A stretch of 64,000 nt of DNA from Dryococelus australis (Eukaryota > Arthropoda > Insecta > Phasmatodea > Phasmatidae): the NCBI GenBank assembly GCA_029891345.1, contig CM057000.1, forward strand, positions 137,996,663 to 138,060,662, given 5' to 3'. A model generated the notes under the pieces. The model worked only from the letters and a program-made list of their open reading frames with translations. It searched no databases and was not told the DNA's origin. Position numbers and translations under genes: made by a program. Positions within the stretch are counted from its first letter, which is position 1. Every line of letters starts with the position of its first letter. Below, piece by piece: positions 1 through 9,925 of this stretch.

Positions 1-20
1 AGAATATAAAGAGACGATGA

Positions 21-935
21 CAACTAATTGATAAGTTTAAAACTTTTAGAAAATATCGCCAAGATGAATATGATAAAAATGAAAAACACAATCAACCATT
101 GATAGATGCGATAAAAGATTTGGGGCAAAAAATTGGACACGTAACAAATGAGAATAAGAACTTAATAAAAGAACTTGTTCCATTTGCTGTTAAGAATTTA
201 GACTACCCACAGACACCAAAAGAAACATCTTTTGAAAGAAAACTGTTTGGTAAAACAGGCACCGATGAACACTATGATGATGACATTAAATGATTTGGCA
301 ATGACTATGAATGCTATGACGATGGCGCTAAACACATTGACTATGACGATGATTGCTATAACAATGAACGCTATGGCAATGAACGCTATGACGAAGCATT
401 GGGCCACCTGAAAACAGATATATCACAGTTAACTAACTACAAAACAACATTTATTGATAAAAAAGTGGTAGATTTCATAATTGACTGCAAAGATGATGTT
501 TTTGGACTAAAGGCTGATAAAGGTAGATTGTATATTGGTGATAGCAAAGTAACATTCATCAATGACAAATTTACTGTAAAAGGTCGGACATACACTGGAA
601 CTGATGGTTTGATGAAAGTACTAACTAGTAAGAAAGTAACAGAACGTGACTACACTGCAACCGACTATGAACACTATAGTCGTATACTAGAAGATACAGA
701 CACAGTTTTTAAAACAATTATCCAAACTTGGTAATGCCAAAATCGAGTAAAGGGAATAAATGGAAAATTATTGTTAAACCTATTTACGATTCGATTAAAA
801 TGAAACGCCCCTCACCTAAAAAAAGGGAAATGTATAAAGAAGTATACAGACTATCCCAAAGAATACATATGAATGGATCTTAGGATGCTTGTTGATCGAC
901 TTCTCGCTTTTTATGTCGAAGAGAATACTTGAAAT
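21..935 (+). pseudogene. Decayed Polinton/adintovirus-linked gene of unknown function
   Basis: One reading frame is open from about base 21 to 734 except for a single in-frame TGA at 291-293. It continues after frame changes at about 734 and 884. The N-terminal part is Lys/Glu-rich. A Tyr/Asp/Asn-rich low-complexity stretch (300-400) follows, then a compact domain with the motifs GDSKVTFINDKF and YTGTDGLMKVL (about 520-625). From recall of insect genomes, this domain recurs beside PLA2-like and adenain-like genes in Polinton/adintovirus-type elements; its function is unknown and it is often annotated as uncharacterized. The downstream frame has a basic PKSSKGNKWK segment and then a short LVDRLL stretch, as in that family's C-terminus. 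The gene lies upstream of the PLA2-like gene, the usual order. The left end is near the window edge, so the true start may be outside. Stops and frameshifts mean it is not functional. Confidence 0.6.
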
Positions 936-999
936 TATAACTATTACAATGAAAAAGTTGGAATAATGAATATGCTCAACAGCTAGTTAAGTGACTTTG

Positions 1000-1422
1000 T
1001 TGTGAATAATCCAAAAGGTATACCATATCTGATACAAATGTTAATCACAATTCCACATACTTTTTGGGAGTCGGAGCATCACAAAAAAGGGTTACTCAAT
1101 GAAATAACAAATCCACTACCTTTTTGAGATGCATGCACCCGGTTATCAGTACTTAGGTCCGGTTACCAGATTAAAAGAGAGAATTGGGCGTGGCGATAAA
1201 CCCATTAATCCACTAGATGTGGCTGCAATGGAACGTGATATATCTTATCATCATTATAAAGATCTAGCTGAAAGACATGTAGCTGACAAAGAACTAGAAA
1301 AGAAAGTGATCAAAAGATTGTTAAGTTCAGATGCTGATCTCAATGAGAGGTTGTGGGCTGGTGTTACTGGATTTGCGATGCATATTAAATGTAAGCTTGG
1401 CTGGGGAATTAAAATGAAATGA
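1000..1422 (+). pseudogene. Phospholipase A2-like (parvovirus VP1u/adintovirus type) protein, broken
   Basis: The 3' part (1129-1422) encodes a PLA2-like domain starting with PGYQYLGP, then NPLDVAAMERDISYHHY, then an amphipathic Arg/Lys/Glu-rich helix and a basic C-terminus ending GWGIK. The preceding segment (about 1009-1127) reads IPHTFWESEHHKKGLL and belongs to the same family, but a frameshift in the T-run near 1121-1125 separates the halves. In parvoviruses and adintoviruses such domains are thought to help the virion cross endosomal membranes. Here the calcium loop YxGPG is degraded (GPV) and the catalytic His of the HDxxY signature is Arg, so the copy would be inactive even without the break. 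It sits between the linked gene upstream and a pX/pVI-like gene downstream. Family assignment is strong; inactivity is an inference from the motif changes. Confidence 0.75.
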
Positions 1423-1554
1423 AAAAATATTTGTTATAATAAAACATTGTATTTCAAGTTCCTAATGATGAGTTGAAGGGATTGAATATTGATTCTTTCC
1501 TAATGAAAGATCAACTGGATAATAAAAAACAAGAAATTAAAGGAGGACAAAGGG

Positions 1555-1839
1555 ATGACTGTCACAATTTCAGTTCCACAGCTTAAGAAAATGTCCAACT
1601 AAATGAAAACTGGAAATGGTTTGATAGTTCACAAGGGTGGATTTTTACCTTTATTTTTCGCAGCATTGGGAGCTCTAGGAGGGTTAGCTGGCAGTGCATC
1701 ATCTATCGCTACATAAGTCATTAATGCTAAGAAGAAAAACCAAGAGTTGGAAGAACAACGCAGACGTACTTTAACTATGGAGGAATACGGCAAGGGATTG
1801 AAGAAAGTCAAGTGGGATAAGAATGTTAAAAAAAAGTAA
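1555..1839 (+). pseudogene. pX/pVI-like small membrane-active virion protein, two in-frame stops
   Basis: A 95-codon frame runs from ATG 1555 to TAA 1837-1839 with two internal stops, near 1600 and 1714. A short N-terminal segment with VPQLKKM precedes a Gly/Ala/Leu-rich hydrophobic patch (GGFLPLFFAALGALGGLAG, about 1635-1692) and a charged Lys/Glu/Gln helix. It ends in a basic tail. This layout (double-Gly hydrophobic patch, KKKNQELEEQ-type helix, basic end) matches the small adenovirus pX/pVI-like gene usually next to PLA2-like and protease genes in insect Polinton/adintovirus-type elements. In adenoviruses the related proteins condense DNA or lyse membranes. The start was chosen at the first ATG in frame; another fragment (about 1450-1550) may belong to it or to a neighbour. 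The assignment rests on composition and synteny. Confidence 0.6.
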
Positions 1840-1868
1840 CTCCACTCAGTAACTTTGATATTGATCAA

Positions 1869-2262
1869 ATGGTTAGAAAATTAAACATTAAAATTTTTCG
1901 AGGCGTATTTATGATCGATGGGTTACTTAACATAACACTCGATAATGAATGTGGATTTGTTAATCTAGATGTTTCGATAAACTCTGGTACACACTGGGTA
2001 AGCTATTGGAAAAAAGCAAACAACAAATATTATTTTGATTCATTTGGCAGAAATCCACACCGACAATTAATATTGTATCTCGGAAGTAATGTTCTTTTAA
2101 TGATGATATACTTCAAAATTTAATTCAAGTAACTTGTGGTCATTTGTGTGTAATTGTGCAAAATCACTTTTCACATAATTTTAAATTTCCAAAAATTATT
2201 TCACTATTAATAAAAATGGATATATGTGGAAATGCATTAATGAGCTCTTGGATTGAAGATTA
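1869..2262 (+). pseudogene. Adenain-like (C5 family) cysteine protease, frameshifted
   Basis: The frame 1869-2123 encodes an N-terminal KLNIKIFRGVFMIDGL segment, then NECGFVNLD, the catalytic-His block SGTHWVSYWKK and the Asp block YYFDSFGRNP. These are hallmarks of adenovirus-type proteases found in Polintons and adintoviruses, which mature the capsid proteins. The catalytic-Cys block appears as VTCGHLCVIVQ at about 2129-2165, but in another frame, so a frameshift near 2085-2125 disconnects it. The remaining C-terminal region runs to a stop near 2262. His, Asp and Cys are all still recognisable, suggesting moderate age. It follows the pX/pVI-like gene, the expected synteny. Confidence is high for the family; the copy cannot yield an active enzyme as it stands. 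Confidence 0.8.
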
Positions 2263-2830
2263 AATTAAAGAAGACACAGACAATGATACAACTACTGAGA
2301 AGATCAATCCTAATGATTTTGTTTCCAATATACAGTTCAACGACTTTATAGTCACACTGACAAGAAATAAAAGATCATTGGATAAAGCCTATCTTACTTA
2401 CTTGGAAGTAGATAATAATATAGATTTTGAACAAAAAAGTCTAAGACATGTGGGAGATCCCATTGCACCGACGGATGCAGTCAATTTAGAGTACTATCAG
2501 AAAAACAGAATTAACATTACTCATTTAGTTGTAAAAATTGAGTTCAAAAGAAAAGGTATTTTACTTTGGTAATCAAAGAGAATATTTTGTTTTATGAGAG
2601 ATGGAACTATAGTTGAAATAATATTAAAACCAGAAAAATATAAAAGTGTTATCAACTTATACCATGAACAGAAAAAAAATTGACATGTGTAAAACTTTTG
2701 AAGTATTCCCTGATGATATGATATATTTTAAAATACCAAAAGCCCATAATATATCCGAAGGTACAGTTGTGTTTATTGTAATAGCTATGGTATACCGATA
2801 CATTTAAAAAGAGCTGATTATGTTGGTTTT
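2263..2830 (+). pseudogene. Decayed virion-associated protein with DAVN motif
   Basis: Starting about 2270, a Thr/Asn-rich reading frame continues into the longest open piece (2378-2572). That piece has the motif LRHVGDPIAPTDAVNLEYY, a 'location, then DAVNL' signature seen in tail-fibre-like and virion proteins of Polinton/adintovirus-type elements and some phages. Further fragments follow in other frames up to about 2830, including YGIPIHLKRADYV near 2790-2822. At least two frameshifts and several stops break it. It lies between the protease and the convergent packaging ATPase, a position usually occupied by a long structural gene. The exact function is unknown; fibre or spike is only a guess. 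Confidence 0.45.
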
Positions 2831-2854
2831 TAATGGTAACACTTCCATTAAAAA

Positions 2855-3558
2855 CTTACTTACAATCTAAGAATTTAAAAAGTCTTTAATTTTATTATGA
2901 TACTTACCATTATTTAACATACGAGTCATATCTATTGTAACAAAACCATATTCATTATTCTAACATTTTGAACAAGTCTCCCTAAATTTCTCAAACGACG
3001 TATCACCACCAACAAAATCACTATGAATATGTTTAAGATTTGTATCGTCTTGTCTGAATATGCAAAGAAAGTTGGCGTTGTCTCTTATAAGCTGCTTAGG
3101 TACTTTTGAGTATGTCTGGGCTAAATAACAATATATTTGTGTCTACTGCGAGTAAAGTAATCCCTTACCATATTTTGGTTTTCAAGTATATCATCGAAAA
3201 CAACTACAGACTCTTTATGACGTTCATTTACATCAACCATTTCTTCATTTGATGGAAAGAAGTATGCTATTGGTTCATTAACTAATTTTGATGCTACATC
3301 TATATCTTTCTTTAAATTTATATATTTTGGTTGGTCCAGACTTTTTGAACATACATAGAGAGTACCAAAGTCCAACTATCCCTGAGCATATATAAAATTA
3401 TCTATCATAAGTGTAGTTTTTCCACAGTTACTAGGACTCGCAATCAAACATATAATATTATTAGGTAATAATTCCCCATGACATTTTGTCGATACAGTCT
3501 TGTCTGGTATTCTTATTTTAATATCCCAGTCTACATGTTTCATGTTTTTCTTGCTCAT
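2855..3558 (-). pseudogene. FtsK/HerA-type DNA-packaging ATPase, broken
   Basis: Reads right to left from an ATG at 3558. The first part (3558-3376) carries CHGELLPNN and the Walker A motif ASPSNCGKTTLM (about codons 38-50). An in-frame TAG (3376-3378) interrupts it. The next part (3375-3121) has the Walker B block SVVVFDDIL and the RSRHK segment. A frameshift near 3121 is followed by AQTYSKVPKQLIRDNANF and, further down, segments resembling the family's C-terminus to about 2855. This is the packaging ATPase of Polinton/adintovirus-type elements, which pumps genomic DNA into capsids. It lies opposite in strand to its neighbours. The family call is secure from the Walker A context and the sensor-like QTYSKVPK block; the gene is dead. 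Confidence 0.8.
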
Positions 3559-3588
3559 TTATTAATAGATTTTTTAATGACATAATAA

Positions 3589-4317
3589 ATGAGTAACATA
3601 TTCAAACTAACACATAACAAATCAGTGTTCAATAAGAGACTACATTACCCTTTAGAGATAGAGGGACACTAATTGGCTTTAGTTCAGTTCTATACTACTT
3701 ATCTAACGCATAACATTATCTCTGGGAAAAATAAGCTAAATTTTGTGGGTCAGGATGATATGGAATCAGTAATTGATATTCCAGTTGGTCAATATACCTT
3801 AAAAGATCTTGAAAAAACTATAAAAGCAATTTTTTCATTTAGTGTAGATTCAATGGATGGGAAAGAAAATGATATATCTTTCGAGCTGGATAAAATAACA
3901 AACAGAGTTAAAGTAAAATGTAGGCTTAAATTACAGTTTGGATAACGGCGTTCAATAGGAAAACGTTTGGGTTTCCTAGAAAATAAAACTCTGAAAGCAA
4001 ATGTGGATCATTATGGCGATACAATTCCAAAATTTGCTGCATTTGAAACAATAAATATACACTGTAATATAGTAAATGGTATGATATTAAAACATGATGA
4101 AAATAACCATAGATAAACTAGCATAACTGTCACTTTTAAACCAAGAACAACATTTGGATTTGGCGACACGATCTATTAAGAATCAGCTTATACATTATTT
4201 TTTCCAGTGCAAAGAAATCAAGTTAATTAAATAATAGTTGAAATTAAGAATGAAAAAAGTAAGTTAATTAACTTTGATTTGTCCGAAAGAACAGTGGTTT
4301 TGGAGATGAGACCGTAA
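3589..4317 (+). pseudogene. Virion structural protein candidate (penton-like or minor capsid), multiple stops
   Basis: A single frame of 243 codons runs from ATG 3589 to TAA 4315-4317, interrupted by in-frame stops near 3670, 3943, 4114, 4177 and 4231 but with no evident frameshift. Recognisable blocks are an N-terminal HYPLEIEG, ALVQFYTTYLTHNI, PVGQYTLKDLEKTI, SIGKRLGF (about 3960-3985) and, near the end, SKLINFDLSERTVVLEMRP. The layout 'wild-type helix, beta-rich middle, SIGxxLGF, LINF...' is one I recall as a conserved structural gene adjoining the packaging ATPase in insect Polinton/adintovirus elements. Whether it is penton or another minor capsid protein cannot be decided here. It is divergently arranged with the ATPase across about 30 bp, so they may have shared a promoter. 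Confidence 0.55.
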
Positions 4318-4636
4318 ATATTTTTTGGGTTGGAAGTAGTCATATTCTATATATAATAATGTTAATAGTTTTTAAACTATTAAAGTTTCATGTGATAAAG
4401 ATGAATAATATTTCTATAGAAAGTGCAATGAAAGATTTAGAATAAGAATTAAATGTTTCGGCTACTTTAATATGATGAATTTGGAGATGTGTTTCTAAAT
4501 TTTTAATTAGACTAAGTTGTAGCACATTGCCGAAGTCAGAGTGATAATTGTGTTTTGATGATTGGATAACCATTAAAACTTTGTAGAGATATGAGCACAA
4601 ATAAAAATCAACTGATGTATAATTATGCGACGACGA
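4318..4636. other. AT-rich spacer between element genes
   Basis: Between the structural candidate and the small minus-strand gene I see only AT-rich sequence with short chance frames. No recognisable motif. It may hold the eroded end of another element gene. Confidence 0.4.
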
Positions 4637-4948
4637 TCATTTACTCTTTAAAAACCGAATAGAATGCATCTGATTAACACCACAATCCATCATTCCATCA
4701 TATGCAAAACTTATACCTCCACGGTTAACATCATTTAAAACTTTTTCACTGAAAATCTGAACATATCTGTCTGGTAAGGTTACTTTAAAATTTCCAGAAG
4801 TAATTACCGCTTTGTATCCATGCCGTGCATAATTTATTTCAGCATGGTTTATGGGATAGGACTGTCCAATTGTAAGTTCGGAAAGTTTCTTAAATTATTT
4901 GGTTCCGTTTAATACATTTAGCAACTGATCTATCTTTATTATATACAT
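4637..4948 (-). pseudogene. Small minus-strand Polinton-associated protein, one internal stop
   Basis: A 104-codon frame reads from ATG 4948 to a stop at 4637-4639, with a single in-frame TAA at about codon 18. After it come KKLSELTIGQSYPINHA, then ARHGYKAVITSGNF and VTLPDRYVQIFSEK. The pattern 'short helix, xLSELxxGxxYPI, then beta strands with GxKxVIxL and LPxRY' recurs in a small protein near the structural module of insect Polinton/adintovirus-type elements. Function is unknown; single-stranded-DNA-binding or regulatory roles have not been shown to my knowledge. No frameshift, so it is one of the least decayed genes here. The frame is too broken by the stop to be a long ORF, but the motif spacing supports it as a real relic. 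Confidence 0.55.
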
Positions 4949-4964
4949 TTTATTTTTTCGCATT

Positions 4965-5260
4965 CAAATTTTTTTTGAGCCACTCTTTTTTGCAACTGCG
5001 CCCAAACGCAAATTTTTACGCCTATTTTTGCATATGCACTCAACGCAAAGTTTAACACAACTTTTTTTTCTTCTAAAGACTACGATCTAACCAAACGCAA
5101 CTTTTTGAGTCACTTTTTTTGCGGTTGCGCTAGAATCGGCATATAATATTTTGGATCAGAAAATTAAAAGGAATTTTTTCCGATGGTTTTCTGATGGTTC
5201 GAGCATTTAATTTGCCGTTGTTTTTCTGATAACTGGGGGCCGCGCTCGAATCGGCATTTC
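4965..5260. repeat. Short imperfect direct repeats near the right edge of the Polinton remnant
   Basis: A block with TTGAGCCACTCTTTTTTGCA (about 4975) is echoed by a TTGAGTCACTTTTTTTGCGG block about 130 bp later, interspersed with several CAAACGCAA and GAATCGGCAT words. Imperfect direct repeats of this kind can be terminal or subterminal sequence of a large element. I could not find the matching inverted copy inside the window, which would be to the left. Confidence 0.35.
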
Positions 5261-5271
5261 TATACTACTCA

Positions 5272-5420
5272 CCACAATACGGTTGCGGAGGGTGCTCACA
5301 TCGTCCACTGGGGTCGCATACACAAGTGCATTTAAATGTCACTACAAATAAAAGTCTAGTGGATTCAAATCATGGCTCCTGGGGGGCCAGTATGTGGCTG
5401 CCAATTACAGGTTCTATGGT
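5272..5420 (-). pseudogene. C-terminal scrap of a mariner/Tc1-superfamily transposase
   Basis: On the minus strand one frame reads WPPRSHDLNPLDFYL followed by two stops, then LVYATPVDDVSTLRNRIV. 'WPPRSPDLNPLDFxLWG' is the third-catalytic-residue region of a large IS630/Tc1/mariner-superfamily group in insects, and the second block is its usual continuation. Here the final D of the DDE/D triad (in NPLD) is kept but the LWG is replaced by stops. Upstream (to about 5480 and possibly to 5830) the frame is not recognisable. Only about 45 codons survive. Confidence 0.6.
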
Positions 5421-6054
5421 ATTCCACAATAACATGATCCAGACTGCTGGCCATGCACTGTACGTTATGCATTAGGGGCTGTAAGGAAGAAACGAAGCGT
5501 TTGCGGACCTGTGTACAAATAACCTTTTTTTTTCATCCTCCCGATGTGAGGAACGTTTCCCCGAAGTACTGACATGCAATATTACAACATAGTGTGTGTA
5601 TATACATATAATTCGCGAAGCCACTCTCCAAAGACATTTAATCCTCCAAGGAATGGTGTGGCACGAGTTACGACATCCTATCGCAGCACGAATAAATGTC
5701 ACCCGGCGTATCGTTTGTAACTCGGCGTGCTTCTCCGGGCACCAGGGATGCTTTCGAAGCACTAAGCTTCGCATGCCCAGGGGGTTAGGCAAGGGGGAGG
5801 ACGCGGAGCTTCTGAATGTGACAACATGATGTACAAAGCAATTTATGTAAAACTGACATATGTTGGTCTTTATTTATTATGGAAGGAAGTGCATCCCGGC
5901 GCTTCAGTTTACCGCGAAATTACGCGGGAGTTGTGGGAGTTTCATCTGCAATCAATAAATGGCGTAACTTCGCAGGGTCGGGATTTGAGCAGCTGTTTTC
6001 ACCTCTCGGGTTCGTGGTCAGCTCTTAAATAGCGGGGTATTGAGCTCCGGTACG
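5421..6054. other. Moderately GC-rich stretch, unidentified
   Basis: Several overlapping frames of 60-106 codons exist on both strands here (for example minus 5472-5792), but none shows a recognisable domain. Some may be further decayed transposase belonging to the adjacent scrap. Confidence 0.3.
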
Positions 6055-6182
6055 TGTGAAATGGGGCGAGTACGGTAGGATGGAGTAGTTGAATGCGAGA
6101 TCAGATGAAACGGGAGAACCCTGAAAAAAACCTACCAGCCAGCGGCAATGTCCGCCACGTTTTCCACGTGCAAAAATCCGGT
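6055..6182 (-). repeat. SINE family 1 fragment, minus orientation
   Basis: The words GGGGCGAGTACGG, AACGGGAGA, CCAGCCAGCGGCAATGTCC and GTGCAAAAATCCGG match in order the body of the tRNA-derived SINEs at 23,650-23,846 and 30,456-30,715 in the same orientation. The tRNA-like head is missing, so this copy is truncated. Confidence 0.7.
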
Positions 6183-6454
6183 TGGCCAAGCACGCACTGA
6201 GAAAATAATTTTTTTTTCGAGCCAACAGAATAATGGTTTTATAGGGCCAAAAATATATTTAGTTTCTCCAAGAAAATATTTTGTTGAGTAAACAAAACTT
6301 GAAACGCAAACAAAACAATTCTGTTCATATAACAAAATAAACAATGCAATAAACAAAACATGTGAGCGGGATTAAAATAAATAATTTAAATGTATTTGTT
6401 TGGAAAAGCATTTGATTGCACTCGCGACGAGTAAAGATATATAACGTGTTAGTA
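6183..6454. other. AT-rich stretch with AAACAAAA-type words
   Basis: Contains repeated ACAAAA/AAATATTTT words reminiscent of the fold-back repeat at 30.9 kb. No clear feature. Confidence 0.25.
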
Positions 6455-6690
6455 TAGGCTATTCACGATAATGTGAGCACTTTTGAAAGCCCTCTCATTT
6501 GGAATAATAGACAATAAATTAGATTTATGTTAGCCTTAGACGTAAACTTCAGCATGTGGTGGAATATATACACTGTATTTATTACTTACGTGGCAAAACT
6601 AATTTTAATATATGGTTCAATGAAAAGTAATGGCTGAAAGAAAAAAGTAACTAGTGCTTCAAAAGTGCTCACTTTACCGTGAACAGCCTA
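6455..6690 (+). mobile_element. MITE family A
   Basis: Terminal inverted repeats TAGGCTATTCACGATAATGT and, at the right end, the complement of TAGGCTGTTCACGGTAAAGT enclose about 180 bp. TA is present at both ends, as for Tc1/mariner-type insertions. The interior words AAGCCCTCTCATTTG, TTAGCCTTAGACGT and GTGGTGGAATATA recur in the copies at 22.6, 27.5, 44.5 and 55.1 kb. No coding capacity, hence non-autonomous. Confidence 0.85.
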
Positions 6691-7906
6691 TATTACTAGT
6701 AATTAGGAATCATTTTCAAAGCTACTGTTTAGTCGCACAAGTATTAATATTTTATTCAAGGGGATCGTAACCTCCAATAAAATGTATCGTTACGGAATTC
6801 GAAAACGTTTTTTTACGAAGATAAACTAGTTTAAGTTTCAGAGGATGGTCCGTTTCGTGAGACATAAATTAAAAAAATTTACGTTTTACTGTCAGTAAAG
6901 AAAGGGCAAGACGGGAACAGGAAAATTGGAAAGAAATGATAGTCGGAATCCTGCGCCAAAATTGTTCCTGAAAACTTCAGTGCGAAGCAATTATCAAACA
7001 CGCACAATGGCTCTAAATTCAATTAAAGTTTTGTTTGAGGAAGATTTTAGGATCTCAGGAAAGTTAATTACAGCGTCTTCATTCTACTTTCGACCGGAAC
7101 ATAAAATTTTTATGTTAGAAGCTTTAAAAAATGAATGGAAAAGTAAAGCGAGGAGTGTAAATGATAAAGAAAGGAATTGTTATTTACGCATAGCGAATTG
7201 GATTCATAGCATTAAAGTTTCATAAACAAGTAGCAAATTTAATTTCTGAGCATCTAAGGACAAAGCCTAGGTAATGAAGTTTGTAAAGTGCCAAATAATA
7301 AGCTGATATATTATTGAAAGTAAAATACACTTACATATTTAATAGCTGTTTATGGAAAACACACTGTGGCATGAAAATTATGTCACAAATTATTTTCCAT
7401 AAAGACTTATTCTTATTTGTTTCACGCAGTACCAGAAGTTGTGCTGCATCGTCACCGGATAGTATGATGCATTTCCATTTTGATCATATTAGAAATTTTA
7501 CATTGATACATGCAATTAGTATGAATAAAAAATTCCCATTCAAGACTTCATGGGCTTCAAGTATAATTTTTTTTCGACCGTACTACTTTAAAAGTTATAT
7601 ATTTAATCATTTTTATGTATTAATGCAATTAAATGGTAAGTGCATTTGATTTACATGTGTTTTGTAAATATGAAATAATGGAATTCTATCATTCATTTTT
7701 GACTTTCGAAATATTTTACATACTTACATAGTATATTTAACATATATGGAAAATACTTTTTTTATTTTCATACATGAGGCATGCCTTTCATACAAGTATA
7801 CTGTAAAATATAGCACGTCCCAGAATTGTTATAGACACAAGTTTTTTTTATTAATTGATTTTGGTTATAATTCCAATACACTGTCACGAGGCAGGAGCTC
7901 CCGGAG
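6691..7906. other. AT-rich region, no recognised gene
   Basis: Frames such as 6926-7225 and 7314-7649 on the plus strand reach about 100 codons but show no domain, no convincing start context and AT-driven composition. Nothing recognised. Confidence 0.4.
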
Positions 7907-9420
7907 GAAATACTACCACCTCGTGACATTGAACAAATGAACTAATAACCTCTTGCGCAGATAACAAATACTACCACCTCATGACATTGACCAAATGAAC
8001 TAATAACGTCTTGCGCAGATAACAAATACTACCACCTCATGACATTGACCAAATGAACTAATAACCTGTTGCGCAGATAACAAATACTACCACCTCATGA
8101 CATTAGCCAAATGAACTAATAACCTCTTGCGCAGATAAAAATACTACCACCTCATGACATTGACCAAATGAACTAATAACCTCTTGCGCAGATAACAAAT
8201 ACTACCACCTCATGACATTGGCCAAATGAACTAATAGCCTCTTGCGCAGATAACAAATACTACCACCTCATGACATTGACCAAAAGAACTAATAACCTCT
8301 TGCGCAGATAACAAATACTACCACCTCATGACATTGACCAAATGAACTAATAACCTCTTGCGCAGATAACAAATACTACCACCTCATGACATTGACCAAA
8401 TGAACTAATAACTTCTTGCGCAGATAACAAATACTACCACCTCATGACATCGACCAAATGAACTAATAACCTCTTGCGCAGATAACAAATACTACCACCT
8501 CATGACATTGACCAAATGAACTAATAGCCTCTTGCGCAGATAACAAATACTACCACCTCATGACATTGACCAAATGAACTAATAACCTCTTGCGCAGATA
8601 ACAAATACTACCACCTCATGACATCGACCAAATGAACTAATAACCTCTTGCGCAGATAACAAATACTACCACCTCATGACATTGACCAAATGAACTAATA
8701 ACCTCTTGCGCAGATAACAAATACTACCACCTCATGACATTGGCCAAATGAACTAATAGCCTCTTGCGCAGATAACAAATACTACCACCTCATGACATTG
8801 ACCAAATGAACTAATAACCTGTTGCGCAGATAACAAATACTACCACCTCATGACATTGGCCAAATGAACTAATAGCCTCTTGCGCAGATAACAAATACTA
8901 CCACCTCATGACATTGACCAAATGAACTAATAACCTCTTCCGCAGATAACAAATACTACCACCTCATGACATTGACCAAATGAACTAATAACTTCTTGCG
9001 CAGATAACAAATACTACCACCTCATGACATCGACCAAATGAACTAATAACCTCTTGCGCAGATAACAAATACTACCACCTCATGACATTGACCAAATGAA
9101 CTAATAACTTCTTGCGCAGATAACAAATACTACCACCTCATGACATCGACCAAATGAACTAATAACCTCTTGCGCAGATAACAAATACTACCACCTCATG
9201 ACATTGACCAAATGAACTAATAACTTCTTGCGCAGATAACAAATACTACCACCTCATGACATTGGCCAAATGAACTAATAGCCTCTTGCGCAGATAACAA
9301 ATACTACCACCTCATGACATTGACCAAATGAACTAATAACCTGTTGCGCAGATAACAAATACTACCACCTCATGACATTGGCCAAATGAACTAATAACCT
9401 CTTGCGCAGATAACAAATAC
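7907..9420. repeat. 58-bp satellite array, about 26 copies
   Basis: The unit begins AACAAATACTACCACCTCAT and ends AACCTCTTGCGCAGAT, 58 bp. Copies are over 90% alike by eye. Diagnostic variants are GACATTGGCC with AATAGCCTC, GACATCGACC, and AACCTG or AACTTC in place of AACCTC. Their order is not random: the trio at copies 15-17 reappears at 24-26, and the pair TTC then ATCGACC recurs at copies 9-10, 19-20 and 21-22. That suggests amplification in multi-unit blocks. No reading frame of interest. Confidence 0.95.
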
Positions 9421-9835
9421 TTTGGAAACTCAAGTAAAGGAAACCATCTCATAAGCACAAATGACACGTAAAACAGTCCCCCGTTGTGACAAATGAATCG
9501 TGGGCACTAATTTCGTTTTTAATCGTATAATTGCGGGCTAATATATTTTTATTGCGAAAATGCCCTAAGATAAAAAATACAATAGTATAAAAGATTACTA
9601 AAATTTTTTTAACACATTGAAAATTATTAAGAATGAATTTACAAGATTGAATAATCTCGGACTTAAATAAAATTACAATTAACTGCCCAAAAGTAATAAA
9701 TGCCCACAAAAACACGTATCTTATATAGTGTTCTCTCTATGAAGCCCGCCCCGTGTTTTTTCTCCAGCAGTCCTCAGGTCAGGGTATATGTAATCTAGCC
9801 AGCCAGTCCCCCCCCCCCCAACGCTCCCGAATTAA
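9421..9835. other. Flank of the satellite, nothing recognised
   Basis: AT-rich, then a C-run at 9810-9819. Minus-strand frame 9449-9715 has no recognisable domain. Confidence 0.35.
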
Positions 9836-9855
9836 TGACGTCAGGTATGACGTCA
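9836..9855. promoter_or_regulatory. Two tandem cAMP-response-element palindromes
   Basis: Two perfect TGACGTCA sites at 9836-9843 and 9848-9855, spaced by 4 bp. This is the full palindromic binding site for CREB/ATF bZIP dimers. They lie in a locally GC-richer stretch (9.75-10.05 kb). Binding or promoter activity is not shown by sequence. Confidence 0.4.
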
Positions 9856-9912
9856 GCGCTGACTCTCTTACCAGCGAATTCACAACCTATGGCGTAGTGT
9901 AAGCGTCGCACG

Positions 9913-9925
9913 GTCGCCAGGCAAC
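9913..9925. promoter_or_regulatory. X-box-like (RFX) motif
   Basis: GTCGCCAGGCAAC fits GTNRCC-N1-RGYAAC, the imperfect inverted repeat bound by RFX factors, 58 bp from the CRE pair. CRE-like and X-box-like elements often co-occur in animal promoters; here this is only a motif match. Confidence 0.3.

Noticed and set aside
7907..9420. CRISPR-like array (58-bp repeats)
   Set aside because: The repeats abut with no unique spacers, and the context is eukaryotic, so it is a satellite.
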